Shown here: in pieces, positions 49,432-59,524 of the stretch
How the letters are laid out: every line of letters starts with the position of its first letter
How positions within the stretch are numbered: the stretch's first letter is position 1
Assembly (NCBI GenBank): GCA_903862935.1
Contig: CAIOZY010000028.1
Location: 1-64,000, forward strand
Source of the DNA: an uncultured Opitutaceae bacterium
Lineage (GTDB): Bacteria; Verrucomicrobiota; Verrucomicrobiia; Opitutales; Opitutaceae
Reading direction: 5' to 3'
Length of the DNA: 64,000 bases
Notes under the pieces: generated by a model
The model's database searches: none
What the model saw: the letters and a program-made list of their open reading frames with translations, nothing else
Told to the model about the DNA's origin: nothing
Translations under genes and position numbers: made by a program

Positions 49432-51381
49432 ATGGCAGCAGGCGGCGAGAACCTCGGGGACAGGTCGGGGCGCCTGGTCGAGTCCCATTCCGGCAGCAAC
49501 CCCCGGATCCTGGCGTTTTACTTCTTGATCGCCGCCGGGTTGCTGGCCCTGACCGCCGGGCTCGCCTACGAACAGCTGATCCGCTCCAACGCATACCGCG
49601 AGAGCGAGCGGCTGCAGACCCAGCGCCGGATCCTGGTCCCCGGGCCGCGCGGCAACATCTACGACCGCAACGGGCGCCTGCTGGTCGGAAACCGCCCGCG
49701 GTTCGCCGTCGTTTTGTATCTCGACGAGCTCCAGGACGACTTCCGGCGCGAGTCGATCCGCATCCGCAACAACTACCGTGCCACCGGGGACCGGGACACC
49801 CCCAGCGGGTCGCAGCTCGACCAGATCGCCCACTCCAGCCTTGCCCAGCGCTACCTCGACCAGGTGAACGCAATTCTGGGCCGCAGCGAGAAGATCGATG
49901 TCCGCGAGCTCCAGCGGCACTTCGCCCACCAGCTGTACATGCCCTTCACGCTCGTCGACGGTCTTTCGACCGCCGAGTTCGCGCGGCTCCTGGAGCAGCT
50001 CCCGGTGAGTTCGCCCCTGCAGCTGTACACGGCCAACGAGCGGTACTACCCGTACGGCTCGGCGGCGGCCCACGTCCTGGGCTACGTCGGAACCGAGGAC
50101 AACGTCGAGGCCGAGGACTTTCCCGGCGAGGACCTAAAAACTTTCCCGATGCCGGGCACCATTGGCCGCGACGGCCTGGAGAAACACTACGATACCGAGC
50201 TGCAGGGGCAGCCGGGCGGCTCCATATTCCGGGTGGACCCGGCCGGCTACAAGGTGAACCCCCCTCTCGAGCAGCGGATGCCCGTCCAAGGGCACAGCCT
50301 CACCACATCGATCGACATCGACTTGGAACTCGCCGCCGAGCAGGCGATCGGGGACCAGACCGGCGCGGCGGCGGCAATCGACATCCGCACCGGCGAAGTG
50401 ATGGTCCTGGCGAGCCGGCCCGACTACGACCTGAACGCCTTCTACCCGCACCTGACCCGGGCGACCGTCGCCGACATCGAGAAGCGCGGCGCCTGGCTCA
50501 ACCTCGCGATCGCCGGCTTCTACCCCCCGGGATCCACGTTCAAGACCATCGTGACGATCGCCGGGCTGCGCCACGGGACGCTCTCGCCCAGCGACACGAG
50601 CGTCGAGTGCGACGGGTACGTGAGGGTCGGCAACCGCAACTTCAGCTGCGACAACGGCCTGGGTCACCACGGCAGCCTCGACCTGAGGGAAGCGATAGCC
50701 CAGAGCTGCGACATCTACTTCTACGAGCACGGCCTGAGGATCGGCCCGCAGGCGATCGCGGATGAGGCGCGGCGCTTCCGGCTCGACCAGCCCACCGGGA
50801 TCGATCTTCCCGGGGAGCCTCGCCACATGATCATCCCCGACCCGGCCTGGAAGAAGCGCGTGCGGCACGAGGGCTGGACGGACGGGGACACCGCCAACAT
50901 GGCGATCGGACAGGGTGACGTCCAGGTGACGCCGCTGCAGATGGCCTGCTACGCGGCCTCGCTCGCCCGCGACGAGACGGTGACCCAGCCCACCCTCCTC
51001 CACGACCCCGACCGTCCGGACTGCCACAGCGAGCCGATCGGGCTTACCCCCTCCCAGCGCGCGGTTCTCCTGGACGGAATGGAGGGCTGCACAACCCACG
51101 GGACCGCGAAGATCCTCGCCCTTCCGGATCTGGCGATCCCCGGGGTGCGGATTGCCGGCAAGACAGGAACGGCCCAGTATGGCGAGCATCTCAACGTCGC
51201 CTGGTTCATCTGCTTCGCCCCCTTGGACAAGCCCGAGATCGCCGTCGCGGTCGCCATCCGCAGCGACAGGCCCGGAGAGAACTACGCCGGGGGAATCTAC
51301 GGGGCGCAGGTTGCCAACGCCGTGCTCAAGGCCTACTTCGCGAAGAAGGGCCGGCCCGCGGAGAACATCTCGCCTCGCTAG
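49432..51381 (+). CDS. mrdA: Penicillin-binding protein 2
   Basis: GPRGNIYDRNGRLLVGNRP, FYPPGSTFKTI (SxxK), KTGTAQYG (KTGT). Confidence 0.95.
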   Translation: MAAGGENLGDRSGRLVESHSGSNPRILAFYFLIAAGLLALTAGLAYEQLIRSNAYRESERLQTQRRILVPGPRGNIYDRNGRLLVGNRPRFAVVLYLDELQDDFRRESIRIRNNYRATGDRDTPSGSQLDQIAHSSLAQRYLDQVNAILGRSEKIDVRELQRHFAHQLYMPFTLVDGLSTAEFARLLEQLPVSSPLQLYTANERYYPYGSAAAHVLGYVGTEDNVEAEDFPGEDLKTFPMPGTIGRDGLEKHYDTELQGQPGGSIFRVDPAGYKVNPPLEQRMPVQGHSLTTSIDIDLELAAEQAIGDQTGAAAAIDIRTGEVMVLASRPDYDLNAFYPHLTRATVADIEKRGAWLNLAIAGFYPPGSTFKTIVTIAGLRHGTLSPSDTSVECDGYVRVGNRNFSCDNGLGHHGSLDLREAIAQSCDIYFYEHGLRIGPQAIADEARRFRLDQPTGIDLPGEPRHMIIPDPAWKKRVRHEGWTDGDTANMAIGQGDVQVTPLQMACYAASLARDETVTQPTLLHDPDRPDCHSEPIGLTPSQRAVLLDGMEGCTTHGTAKILALPDLAIPGVRIAGKTGTAQYGEHLNVAWFICFAPLDKPEIAVAVAIRSDRPGENYAGGIYGAQVANAVLKAYFAKKGRPAENISPR

Positions 51382-51390
51382 GGTCCCACC

Positions 51391-52089
51391 TCAGGCGAGA
51401 ATCTGCAGCATCCGCTCGAACAGCCGGTTGACCTTCGCCTGGTTCGACTTGACCGCGTCCTTGAAGTTCGAGAAGTCGATCGACGTCCCCTCTAGGCCGT
51501 TCGCGTAGTTGTCGATGACGGCCAGGCTGTTGTAGCTGAGCCCTGTCTCGGCGCACAGGTCGGCCTCGAAGGCGGCGGTCATGCCGATGACATCGCCCCA
51601 GTGCCTGACGATGGCGATCTCGGAGCGGGTCTCGAACCGGGGGCCGCGCATCTGCACGTAGACCTTGCCCGGCAGGATCCTAAACTCGGGGGAGAGCTTC
51701 TCGATCAGCATCGGCATCAGATTGTTGGCGATGCCGGCCGCCCCGCCCTTCAGCTCCTTGTCGAAGAAGGTCGCCGGGCCCTCCTGGAGGCACACGTAGT
51801 CCGCGCAGGACACGAGGGTCCCGGGCGGAAGCTCGGGTTTGAGGGAGCCAACCGAGTTAAGGGAGATGACGTCCTTGAACCCGAGGTCCGCGATTCCGCG
51901 GATATTGGCCCGGTAGTTGATCGAATGGGGAGGCAGAGGGAACCCGTAGCCATGGCGGTTGATCAGGATCTGGTCGCCCCGGGCCTTGTAGGTCAGGGTC
52001 CCGTAGGGGGTGTCGACCTTGCGGACTTCCCAGGCCGCGAAGAGCGTGGAATTTACGATGCTTGTCCCGCTGACGAAGGCTACTTTCAT
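51391..52089 (-). CDS. Purine nucleoside / methylthioadenosine phosphorylase family protein
   Basis: MKVAFVSGTSIVNS, HSINYRANIRGIADLGFKDVISLNSVGSL, VYVQMRGPRFETRSEI, DVIGMTAAFEADL. Confidence 0.9.
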   Translation of the reverse strand: MKVAFVSGTSIVNSTLFAAWEVRKVDTPYGTLTYKARGDQILINRHGYGFPLPPHSINYRANIRGIADLGFKDVISLNSVGSLKPELPPGTLVSCADYVCLQEGPATFFDKELKGGAAGIANNLMPMLIEKLSPEFRILPGKVYVQMRGPRFETRSEIAIVRHWGDVIGMTAAFEADLCAETGLSYNSLAVIDNYANGLEGTSIDFSNFKDAVKSNQAKVNRLFERMLQILA

Positions 52090-52225
52090 GGGGTGGGGCG
52101 CGCCGGCCCGAGGCCTGCGACCAAGGCCCAACGATTGATGAATTGCCGTTGCAAGAGAAGCCGTAAATCCTAGTCAAAGGCTGCGGCCCTGCGCGCCCTC
52201 CCCTCTTGCCCAGAACAAAAACACC

Positions 52226-52732
52226 GTGAAAAAACTCCTCCTCGGAATCCTCATCGGTATCGCGATTCCCCTAGTCGCGGCCTACCTCTTCATCAACGCG
52301 GGCGGCATGCCCGTGCCGACAAAGGGCCCGCCGCTCCCCCTGGAGCGCTACATCGCGCGGACCTCGATCCACAAGGCGATGCAGGGCCAGACCGATGTTG
52401 TGTGCCCGCTTCCCGCCGATGAGCCCAACCTGCGCCAGGGCGCCCGCATCTACCGGGCCGAGTGCGCGGTCTGCCACGGTCTGCCGGCCGGCAAACCCAC
52501 GGCGACGGCCCGAGGCATGTACCCGAGGCCGCCCCAGCTGGTCCGGCCCGACCGCACGGGCGTGACCGACGATCCGGCTGGAAAGGTCTTCTGGATCGCC
52601 AAGAACGGGATCCGCCTGACGGGCATGCCCGGCTACGTCGACAGTCTTTCCGAGGCCGAGCTGTGGCAGGTGAGCCTGCTGCTGGTGCACGCGCACGAGC
52701 TGCCCGCCTCCGTGCAGGACATCCTGCGCTAG
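52226..52732 (+). CDS. c-type cytochrome
   Basis: N-terminal TM anchor, CAVCHGLP heme motif, GIRLTGMPGY distal Met. Confidence 0.88.
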   Translation: MKKLLLGILIGIAIPLVAAYLFINAGGMPVPTKGPPLPLERYIARTSIHKAMQGQTDVVCPLPADEPNLRQGARIYRAECAVCHGLPAGKPTATARGMYPRPPQLVRPDRTGVTDDPAGKVFWIAKNGIRLTGMPGYVDSLSEAELWQVSLLLVHAHELPASVQDILR

Positions 52733-52793
52733 ACATCGCCCTTTCCCTGCTTGCCAGCCGAGGCCGTCAGAGCCCACGCTCGTCGGTTCCCGA

Positions 52794-53546
52794 ATGCCGC
52801 AGACCCATTCCTCACCGGCTAGCGTGCCCGCACATGTCGCCATCATCATGGATGGCAACGGGCGGTGGGCAAAGCAGCGTGGGTTGCCCCGGATTGAGGG
52901 GCACCGCCGGGGGGTGGAGACGGTGCGGACGATCACCTTTGCCGCCCGGGACCTCGGGGTGCGCATCCTCACCCTGTACGCGTTTTCAGTCGAAAACTGG
53001 AACCGGCCCAAGGACGAAGTCGGGGCCCTGATGGGCCTGCTCGAGATATACCTGAAGCGGGAGCTCGACACGTTCGTGCGGGACCGAGTCAGGCTCCGGA
53101 CGATTGGGCGCACGCAGGAATTGCCCGCGGGGGTCCGCAGGCTGCTGCGCCTGACCGAGGAGAAGACCAAGGACTTCGCCGACTACTCGCTTGTCCTGGC
53201 GCTCAACTACGGATCTCGCACCGAAGTCGCCGATGCGGTCCAGGCCTACTCCGCCGCGGCCTCGGCGGGCCGTGAAGACCCCAAGGGGTGCTCGTGGGAG
53301 GCGTTTCGCCGCTACCTCTACACCGCCGACCTGCCCGATCCCGACCTGGTGATCCGCACCTCGGGCGAGACCAGGATCAGCAACTTTCTGGCCCTGCAGG
53401 CCGCCTATGCGGAGCTGGTCTTCACCCCCGTTCTCTGGCCGGACTTCACCAAGGCCGACCTGGCGAAGGCCCTGGCCGACTACGCCCAGCGGGAACGCCG
53501 TTACGGGCTGACCAGCGAGCAGGTGCGCCCCGGGGTCTCACCGTAG
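52794..53546 (+). CDS. uppS: Isoprenyl transferase (undecaprenyl diphosphate synthase family)
   Basis: VAIIMDGNGRWAKQRGLPRIEGHRRGVETVR, TLYAFSVENWNRP, LVIRTSGETRISNFL. Confidence 0.96.
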   Translation: MPQTHSSPASVPAHVAIIMDGNGRWAKQRGLPRIEGHRRGVETVRTITFAARDLGVRILTLYAFSVENWNRPKDEVGALMGLLEIYLKRELDTFVRDRVRLRTIGRTQELPAGVRRLLRLTEEKTKDFADYSLVLALNYGSRTEVADAVQAYSAAASAGREDPKGCSWEAFRRYLYTADLPDPDLVIRTSGETRISNFLALQAAYAELVFTPVLWPDFTKADLAKALADYAQRERRYGLTSEQVRPGVSP

Positions 53547-53570
53547 CCCAAGCACCGTAATTCCAACCCC

Positions 53571-54401
53571 ATGGCCAAGCGCATCCTGAGCACACTCGTT
53601 CTGTGGAGCCTCATCTTCGGGATCCTGTGGCTTTTCCGGACGGTCGGGGCGGTCATGCTTGTGACCGGGATCACGGTCCTCACCCTGCGGGAGTTCTACC
53701 AGCTGCAGGCCGCCGCGGGCCGGGCCCCTTTCGCAAAGCTCGGAATCCTCTTCGGGGCTCTCATCACCGCGGCCCCCTGGCTGCAGGCCCGCTACGGGCT
53801 TCCCGCGGACCGCCTTCTGCCCCTGGGAGTTGTCGTCTTCTCGATCCGCATCTTGGGCGAGCGCGAGCCGGCCAAGCGGGCGGACTCGCTCGCCTCGACC
53901 CTGTTCGGCCTGGTCTACATCGCCCTAATGCTGCAGTTCCTGGTCCGGATCGCCATCCCGCAGACCTCGGATCCGGTGTCGGCTGACGGGAGGCTGCTGC
54001 TGTGCCTGTGGCTCGTCGTGGTTGCGAAGCTCTGCGACACGGGGGCCCTGCTGACAGGGCTTGCGGCGGGCAAGCACCCGCTCGCCCCAACCATCAGCCC
54101 CAAGAAGACCTGGGAGGGGGTGGCCGGCGGGATCGCAACCTCCGCTGCGGCGGGAGCCCTCTTCGCCTGGCTCGCCCGCGGCGAGATCGGCCCGTGCCTA
54201 TCCCCGTCGCGGGCCGCCCTGGTCGCCATCCCCGTCGCTGTCGTCGGAATCGTCGCCGACCTGGTGGAGTCCCTTCTCAAACGACAGGCCGACATCAAGG
54301 ATTCCGGTAGTTTGGTGCCGGGGATCGGGGGCATCTTCGACTTAAGCGACAGCCTGATCCTGGCAGCCCCCGTCGCCTATTTCCTTTTTGGGTTGAGGTG
54401 A
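53571..54401 (+). CDS. cdsA: Phosphatidate cytidylyltransferase
   Basis: ISPKKTWEGVAGGI...RQADIKDSGSLVPGIGGIFDLSDSLILAAPVAYF. Confidence 0.94.
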   Translation: MAKRILSTLVLWSLIFGILWLFRTVGAVMLVTGITVLTLREFYQLQAAAGRAPFAKLGILFGALITAAPWLQARYGLPADRLLPLGVVVFSIRILGEREPAKRADSLASTLFGLVYIALMLQFLVRIAIPQTSDPVSADGRLLLCLWLVVVAKLCDTGALLTGLAAGKHPLAPTISPKKTWEGVAGGIATSAAAGALFAWLARGEIGPCLSPSRAALVAIPVAVVGIVADLVESLLKRQADIKDSGSLVPGIGGIFDLSDSLILAAPVAYFLFGLR

Positions 54402-54405
54402 GCGC

Positions 54406-55584
54406 ATGAGTGCACGAAAGCGCGTTGTGCTCCTCGGGGCCACCGGATCAATTGGTGAGAACGCTTTGCGCGTCGTCGCGGCCCACGCCGACCGGCTCGA
54501 GCTCGCGGCCGTGGCCGCCCGGGCAAACTGGAGGAAACTGGCCTCGATCGCGCGCAACTTCGGGGTGAGAAAAGTCGGGATCTTCGACGGGGCCGCCTTC
54601 GCCGAGGCGAGAGCCTCGGGGGAGTTCCCGCCCGGAACCCAGATCGTCGGCGGCCTTGAGGGCCTGATCGAACTGGCCACCCTCCCAGAAGCCGACACGG
54701 TCCTCGTCGCCGTCGTCGGAACGACCGGGCTTGAGCCGTCCCTGGCGGCCCTGGGGGCCGGCAAGGAACTCGCCTTGGCGAGCAAGGAGATTTTGGTCCT
54801 CGCGGGCCGCTTTGTCATGGCCGCAGCCCGAACCCACGGGGCAAAGCTCGTGCCTGTAGATAGCGAGCACAACGCGGTCTTCCAGTGCATCGAGGGCCAC
54901 CCCACCGCGGAGGTCCGGCGGGTGCTCCTGACCGCAAGCGGCGGGGCCTTCCGAAACTGGCCGGTCGAGCGGCTGGCCCACGCGACCCCGGCCGACGCCC
55001 TGCGCCACCCCAACTGGGCAATGGGGCCAAAGATCACCGTCGACTCGGCGACCCTGGCCAACAAGGGCCTGGAGTTGATCGAGGCCCAGTGGCTCTTCGG
55101 GCTGCGGCCCGACCAATGCGGCGCGGTCCTCCACCCCCAGAGCATCGTGCACTGCCTGGTCGAGTTCGGCGACGGGGCGATGCTCGCCCAGCTCTGCCCG
55201 CCGTCGATGGCCTTCCCGATCCAGCACGCCCTCCTTCACCCGGCGCGGGCCGCAGGGGTCGATCCGCCGCTCGACTTCACCCGCCTGGTGTCGCTGGAGT
55301 TCAGGCCCGTGGACGAGTCCCGGTTCCCCATGATGAGGCTGGCCCGAAACGTGATGCAGTCAGGCGGCGTGGCCCCGGCCGTCTTCAATGCCGCAAACGA
55401 GGTGGCTGTCAGCGCCTTTCTCGCGGGGTCGCTCCCCTTCCTTGCGATTTCCGAGGTTGTCGAGCAGACTCTGGCAGGTTCGGCGAACTTTGAGCCCGAA
55501 AGCCTGTCCGCCGTGATCGGAGCCGACGGGGAAGCCCGGCGCTCGGCCGCCCACCACGTCCAAAAGCTCAAGTCCAAGTCCTGA
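54406..55584 (+). CDS. dxr: 1-deoxy-D-xylulose 5-phosphate reductoisomerase
   Basis: LLGATGSIGENALRVV, VPVDSEHNAVFQCIEG, LTASGGAFRNWP, HPNWAMGPKITVDSATLANKGLELIEA. Confidence 0.97.
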   Translation: MSARKRVVLLGATGSIGENALRVVAAHADRLELAAVAARANWRKLASIARNFGVRKVGIFDGAAFAEARASGEFPPGTQIVGGLEGLIELATLPEADTVLVAVVGTTGLEPSLAALGAGKELALASKEILVLAGRFVMAAARTHGAKLVPVDSEHNAVFQCIEGHPTAEVRRVLLTASGGAFRNWPVERLAHATPADALRHPNWAMGPKITVDSATLANKGLELIEAQWLFGLRPDQCGAVLHPQSIVHCLVEFGDGAMLAQLCPPSMAFPIQHALLHPARAAGVDPPLDFTRLVSLEFRPVDESRFPMMRLARNVMQSGGVAPAVFNAANEVAVSAFLAGSLPFLAISEVVEQTLAGSANFEPESLSAVIGADGEARRSAAHHVQKLKSKS

Positions 55585-57012
55585 ATGTCCATCGACCTCA
55601 TCCACTCGCTGCTCGCCAACGTCTGGACCACCTTCCTGGTGGTCCTGTTCTTCGGCGGCTCTATTTTCGTCCACGAGCTCGGCCACTTCCTGGCCGCGCG
55701 CCGGCGAGGGGTACACGTCGAGCGCTTCTCGATCGGGTTCGGGCCGGCGATCTGGTCCTGGCGGGGGCGGGACGGCGTGGAGTACCGCGTGGCCTGGTTT
55801 CCCCTGGGCGGCTACGTCCTGCTGCCGCAGCTTGCGGATCTGGGGGCAATCGAGGGCAAGAGCGAGGCGGACCCGAACCGCCTGCCGCCTGTTGGTTACG
55901 CATCGAAGATGATCGTCTTCGCCGCCGGCGCCCTCTTCAACATCCTGTTCGCTTTCGCCCTGGCCTGCGTGATCTGGATCGCGGGCCAGCCTGAGAGCAA
56001 CGAGACGGCGACGACCCGGATTGGCTATGTGAGCCCGACTCTCGACCTGCCCGACGGGTCACAGGTGCCCAGCCCGGCCGTCAAAGCCGGATTGCGGGTC
56101 GGCGACTGGGTCCGGGCGATCGACGGTCGCAAGATTTCGGTGTGGAGCGACCTGATGGAGGCCCTCACGACCAGCTCCGGCCGGGACGCCGCGGGGCAGC
56201 CACGCTCCGTCTTCACGGTCGAACGGGACGGGAAGCAGATCGACCTGACGATATTCCCGCGCCTTGCGGGCGACGAGAAGTTCCGCCGCGTCGGAATCCT
56301 GCCCGCGTTCCCGCTGGTCATTCACCGGGTCTCCGCCGGCTCCCTAGCAAGCCGATCCGGCTTCGAGGCCGGGGACGAGGTGACCCGGCTGGGCGGCGAG
56401 CCCATCATGAACAACGTAAGCTTCGGGGAGCGGTTGGAGGCGGCGCCCGGCCAGCCGATCCCCGCCGTCGTCATTCGGGCGGGCCGCGAGACGCAGCTTG
56501 TGATCCCGTCCCGAGCCGGTCTCAAGCCCGGCACGGACTTCGGACTGACGTTCGACCCCGGCTTCCGCATGGTCCACCCCTCGCCCTTCGGACAGCTGTG
56601 GGGCCAGGTTGCCGTCACCTTCAGAACCCTGGGGAGCCTGCTTAATCCCCGCTCGGACATCGGGCTTTCGAAAATGGCCGGCCCGGTCGGGATCGTGCAC
56701 ATGTTCACGAGCGCCGCCGAGTCCGGCATCCGGATCGTGATCCTGTTCACGATCCTGGTGAATGTGAACCTGGCGATCTTCAACCTGCTGCCGATGCCGG
56801 TCCTGGACGGCGGGCAGATGGTCTTCGCGACGATCGGCCGGCTGCGCGGCCGTGCCCTGCCGATGAACTTCATTGTGGCGGCGCAGAGCGTATTCCTGGT
56901 GCTCATCTTCTCGATGATCCTGTACATGAGTTATTCCGACGTCCGCAGGTGGGCCCGCGACTCGCAGTCGGAGCGCGCGGCGGCCGCGGCGGCAGCCGCC
57001 GACAAGCCGTGA
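55585..57012 (+). CDS. rseP: RseP-family site-2 membrane metalloprotease
   Basis: SIFVHELGHFLAARR (HExxH), PDZ-like domains, NLAIFNLLPMPVLDGGQM. Confidence 0.95.
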   Translation: MSIDLIHSLLANVWTTFLVVLFFGGSIFVHELGHFLAARRRGVHVERFSIGFGPAIWSWRGRDGVEYRVAWFPLGGYVLLPQLADLGAIEGKSEADPNRLPPVGYASKMIVFAAGALFNILFAFALACVIWIAGQPESNETATTRIGYVSPTLDLPDGSQVPSPAVKAGLRVGDWVRAIDGRKISVWSDLMEALTTSSGRDAAGQPRSVFTVERDGKQIDLTIFPRLAGDEKFRRVGILPAFPLVIHRVSAGSLASRSGFEAGDEVTRLGGEPIMNNVSFGERLEAAPGQPIPAVVIRAGRETQLVIPSRAGLKPGTDFGLTFDPGFRMVHPSPFGQLWGQVAVTFRTLGSLLNPRSDIGLSKMAGPVGIVHMFTSAAESGIRIVILFTILVNVNLAIFNLLPMPVLDGGQMVFATIGRLRGRALPMNFIVAAQSVFLVLIFSMILYMSYSDVRRWARDSQSERAAAAAAAADKP

Positions 57013-59039
57013 GCTACTGCGCCTCCCTCCAGCGGACCATCCGCCGGCAGGCGGCCGAGGTCAAAATAGGGTCGGTCGGGGTCGGCGGGGACAACCCGAT
57101 CCGGATCCAGTCGATGACGACAAGCGACACCCAGGACGTCGCCGCCACCGTCGCCCAGTCGGTCGCCCTCGCCGAGGCCGGTTGCGAGATCGTGCGCGTG
57201 ACCGCTCCGAACGTCGCGGCCGCCCGGTGCCTGAGGGCTATCCGGAGCGGCCTGACTGCCGCGGGCTTCGGGGAAATTCCCCTCGTGGCCGACATCCATT
57301 TCCTGCCGTCGGCGGCCATGGAGGCCGTGGAGCATGTTGAGAAGGTCCGCGTCAACCCGGGCAACTATGCCGACAAGAAGAAGTTCGCGATCAGGGAGTA
57401 CGCCGACTCCGACTACGAGAGGGAACTGCAGAGACTCTACGAGGCGTTCTCGCCCCTGGTGCTCAGGGCCAAGGAACTCGGCCGGTCGCTGCGCATCGGC
57501 ACCAACCACGGATCGCTCTCCGACCGGATCATGAACCGCTACGGCGACACGCCCCTCGGGATGGTCGAAAGCGCGCTCGAATTCGTCCGGATCGCCGAGT
57601 CCCACGGTTTCCACGGAATCGTCCTGTCCATGAAGGCCAGCAACCCCAAGGTCATGATCCAGGCCTACCGGCTGCTCGTGGAGCAGATGGACGCCCGGCA
57701 CCGGCCCTATCCGCTGCACCTGGGCGTGACCGAGGCCGGCGACGGGGAGGACGGCCGCATCAAGAGCGCGATCGGGATCGGGAGCCTCCTGCTGGACGGG
57801 CTCGGTGACACGATCCGCGTTTCCCTGACGGAGGACTCGGTGTACGAGATCCCCGTCGCCCGGGCGATTGCCGAGAAGGCGATGGGGCTATGGGCGGTTC
57901 CCTCTTCAGCCGCTTCCCCACAGCCCGCCCCCTTCGACCCGTTCCATTTCAGCCGCCGCGAGACCGGGACCCTCGCCCTGTCCCCGCGCTGCGCGGTGGG
58001 CCCGGGGGAGCCGCCGCGCGTGATCGTCCGGGTGGGTTCGGTCGAAGAGATCGCCCGTGCGGTCCAGGGCCTCTCATCGCCCCGGATGACGGATACGCCC
58101 GCCGAGGGGCTCCTTGTTCCGGTGGCCTCCGCCGCGGACCTCGCGGCCCTGCGCCGCGAGGCAAGCGGGCCGCTGCCGGTTGAATTCCTCGCGCTCGAGC
58201 TCTCCCCCGGCCTGGCCCCGGCCGACCTTGAGCAGATCCTAGCCCAGAGCGCCGCAAGACTGGTACTGGTCCGCCGGTTCGGCCCCGGGGACGGCGCGGC
58301 CCTCTCGGCCTTCGCGGGCCTAGTCCGCCGACGCGGGCACTTCATGGCGGTCGAGGTCGACCCCGGCCAGTTCGGGGCTCTGGAGCCGGTCCTGCGGCAG
58401 ATCGGCGACACCGGACTTATCTTCACCCTGGCCTACTCCGGCACCCCTCCCGCTGCGGGCCATGCGACCGGGGCCTACCGGCTGCTTCTCCAGAACCTTG
58501 CCGCCCTGGGATTCAAGGCTCCGCTTTGGATCCGCAACACCGCCGGGACGGCCGTCGGGTCCGATCCGAGCTTCTTGTCCAAACTCTTGGAGGCGAGCTT
58601 CCTGTCGGGGGGCCTCCTGTGCGACGGGGCCGGCGACCTAGTCAGCATCGAGACCGAGGCTGACCCGGTCCGTTCGGTCAAGCTCGCCTACAACGTTCTG
58701 CAGGGCGCCGGGGCCCGGATCTCCAAGACCGAATTCGTCGCCTGCCCCAGCTGCGGCCGCACGCTCTTCGACCTGCAGTCGACCACCCAGCGGATCCGCA
58801 GCCGCACCGGTCACCTCAAGGGGGTCAAGATCGCCATTATGGGCTGCATCGTGAATGGTCCGGGCGAGATGGCCGACGCCGACTTCGGCTACGTCGGAGG
58901 TGCTCCCGGAAAGATCAACCTGTATGTCGGCAAGCAGTGCGTGCAGTACAACGTGCCACAGGACGAGGCCGACGAGCGATTGATCGGGCTCATCCGAACC
59001 CACGGCAAGTGGACCGAACCGAACGCGGCGCATGTTTGA
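57009..59039 (+). CDS. ispG: 4-hydroxy-3-methylbut-2-enyl diphosphate synthase, large form with internal insert domain
   Basis: VKIGSVGVGGDNPIRIQSMTTSDTQDV; C-terminal FeS motifs CPSCGRTLFDLQ and MGCIVNGPGEMADADFGYVG. GTG start overlaps the rseP stop. Confidence 0.94.
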   Translation: MSYCASLQRTIRRQAAEVKIGSVGVGGDNPIRIQSMTTSDTQDVAATVAQSVALAEAGCEIVRVTAPNVAAARCLRAIRSGLTAAGFGEIPLVADIHFLPSAAMEAVEHVEKVRVNPGNYADKKKFAIREYADSDYERELQRLYEAFSPLVLRAKELGRSLRIGTNHGSLSDRIMNRYGDTPLGMVESALEFVRIAESHGFHGIVLSMKASNPKVMIQAYRLLVEQMDARHRPYPLHLGVTEAGDGEDGRIKSAIGIGSLLLDGLGDTIRVSLTEDSVYEIPVARAIAEKAMGLWAVPSSAASPQPAPFDPFHFSRRETGTLALSPRCAVGPGEPPRVIVRVGSVEEIARAVQGLSSPRMTDTPAEGLLVPVASAADLAALRREASGPLPVEFLALELSPGLAPADLEQILAQSAARLVLVRRFGPGDGAALSAFAGLVRRRGHFMAVEVDPGQFGALEPVLRQIGDTGLIFTLAYSGTPPAAGHATGAYRLLLQNLAALGFKAPLWIRNTAGTAVGSDPSFLSKLLEASFLSGGLLCDGAGDLVSIETEADPVRSVKLAYNVLQGAGARISKTEFVACPSCGRTLFDLQSTTQRIRSRTGHLKGVKIAIMGCIVNGPGEMADADFGYVGGAPGKINLYVGKQCVQYNVPQDEADERLIGLIRTHGKWTEPNAAHV

Positions 59040-59102
59040 GGGCCCGCAAGGCGCGTATCCGCACCGGCATCCCAAGGACTCGAGATTGTAACCTGACTGT
59101 AA

Positions 59103-59135
59103 CCCTGGAACAGGCTAGGAAAGCCTATTCCAGGG
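59103..59135. terminator. 14-bp near-perfect stem-loop after ispG (CCCTGGAACAGGCT-aggaa-AGCCTATTCCAGGG)
   Basis: Only one mismatched pair in 14; 5-nt loop; no U tract directly after. Confidence 0.5.
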
Positions 59136-59524
59136 CTATGTATCTCAATTTTTGTTACAAATTGAACCCGGTGTCCCCGCCGCACCTGAATCGGGCCCGG
59201 TGAGGCAATAGAAAAATCGGAAAAGTTATACCCAATCCGGCTGTGAACAACTTGTCAGAAACTTCGTCTTGAGATGATTTTTTGGTTCACAGAGAGTCGA
59301 TCCTCGTCCAGTTTCTTCAACCCGCTTGGTCGTTCTTTCACACGCCGTTGCCCGCCTTCTCTGCAAGGACGCCTGGGGTGTTATTCCTAATCATTGGTCA
59401 TCAAACTATTACGATCCAGCCCAAAGCTGGAAAATCGATCCTGGTGACCAAGTCCTAATTTTTCCCCAGCGACCCAGTTGGAAGGGCTGGAAGCGTCGTG
59501 ACGAAAGGCCCCCGGGCGGACCCG

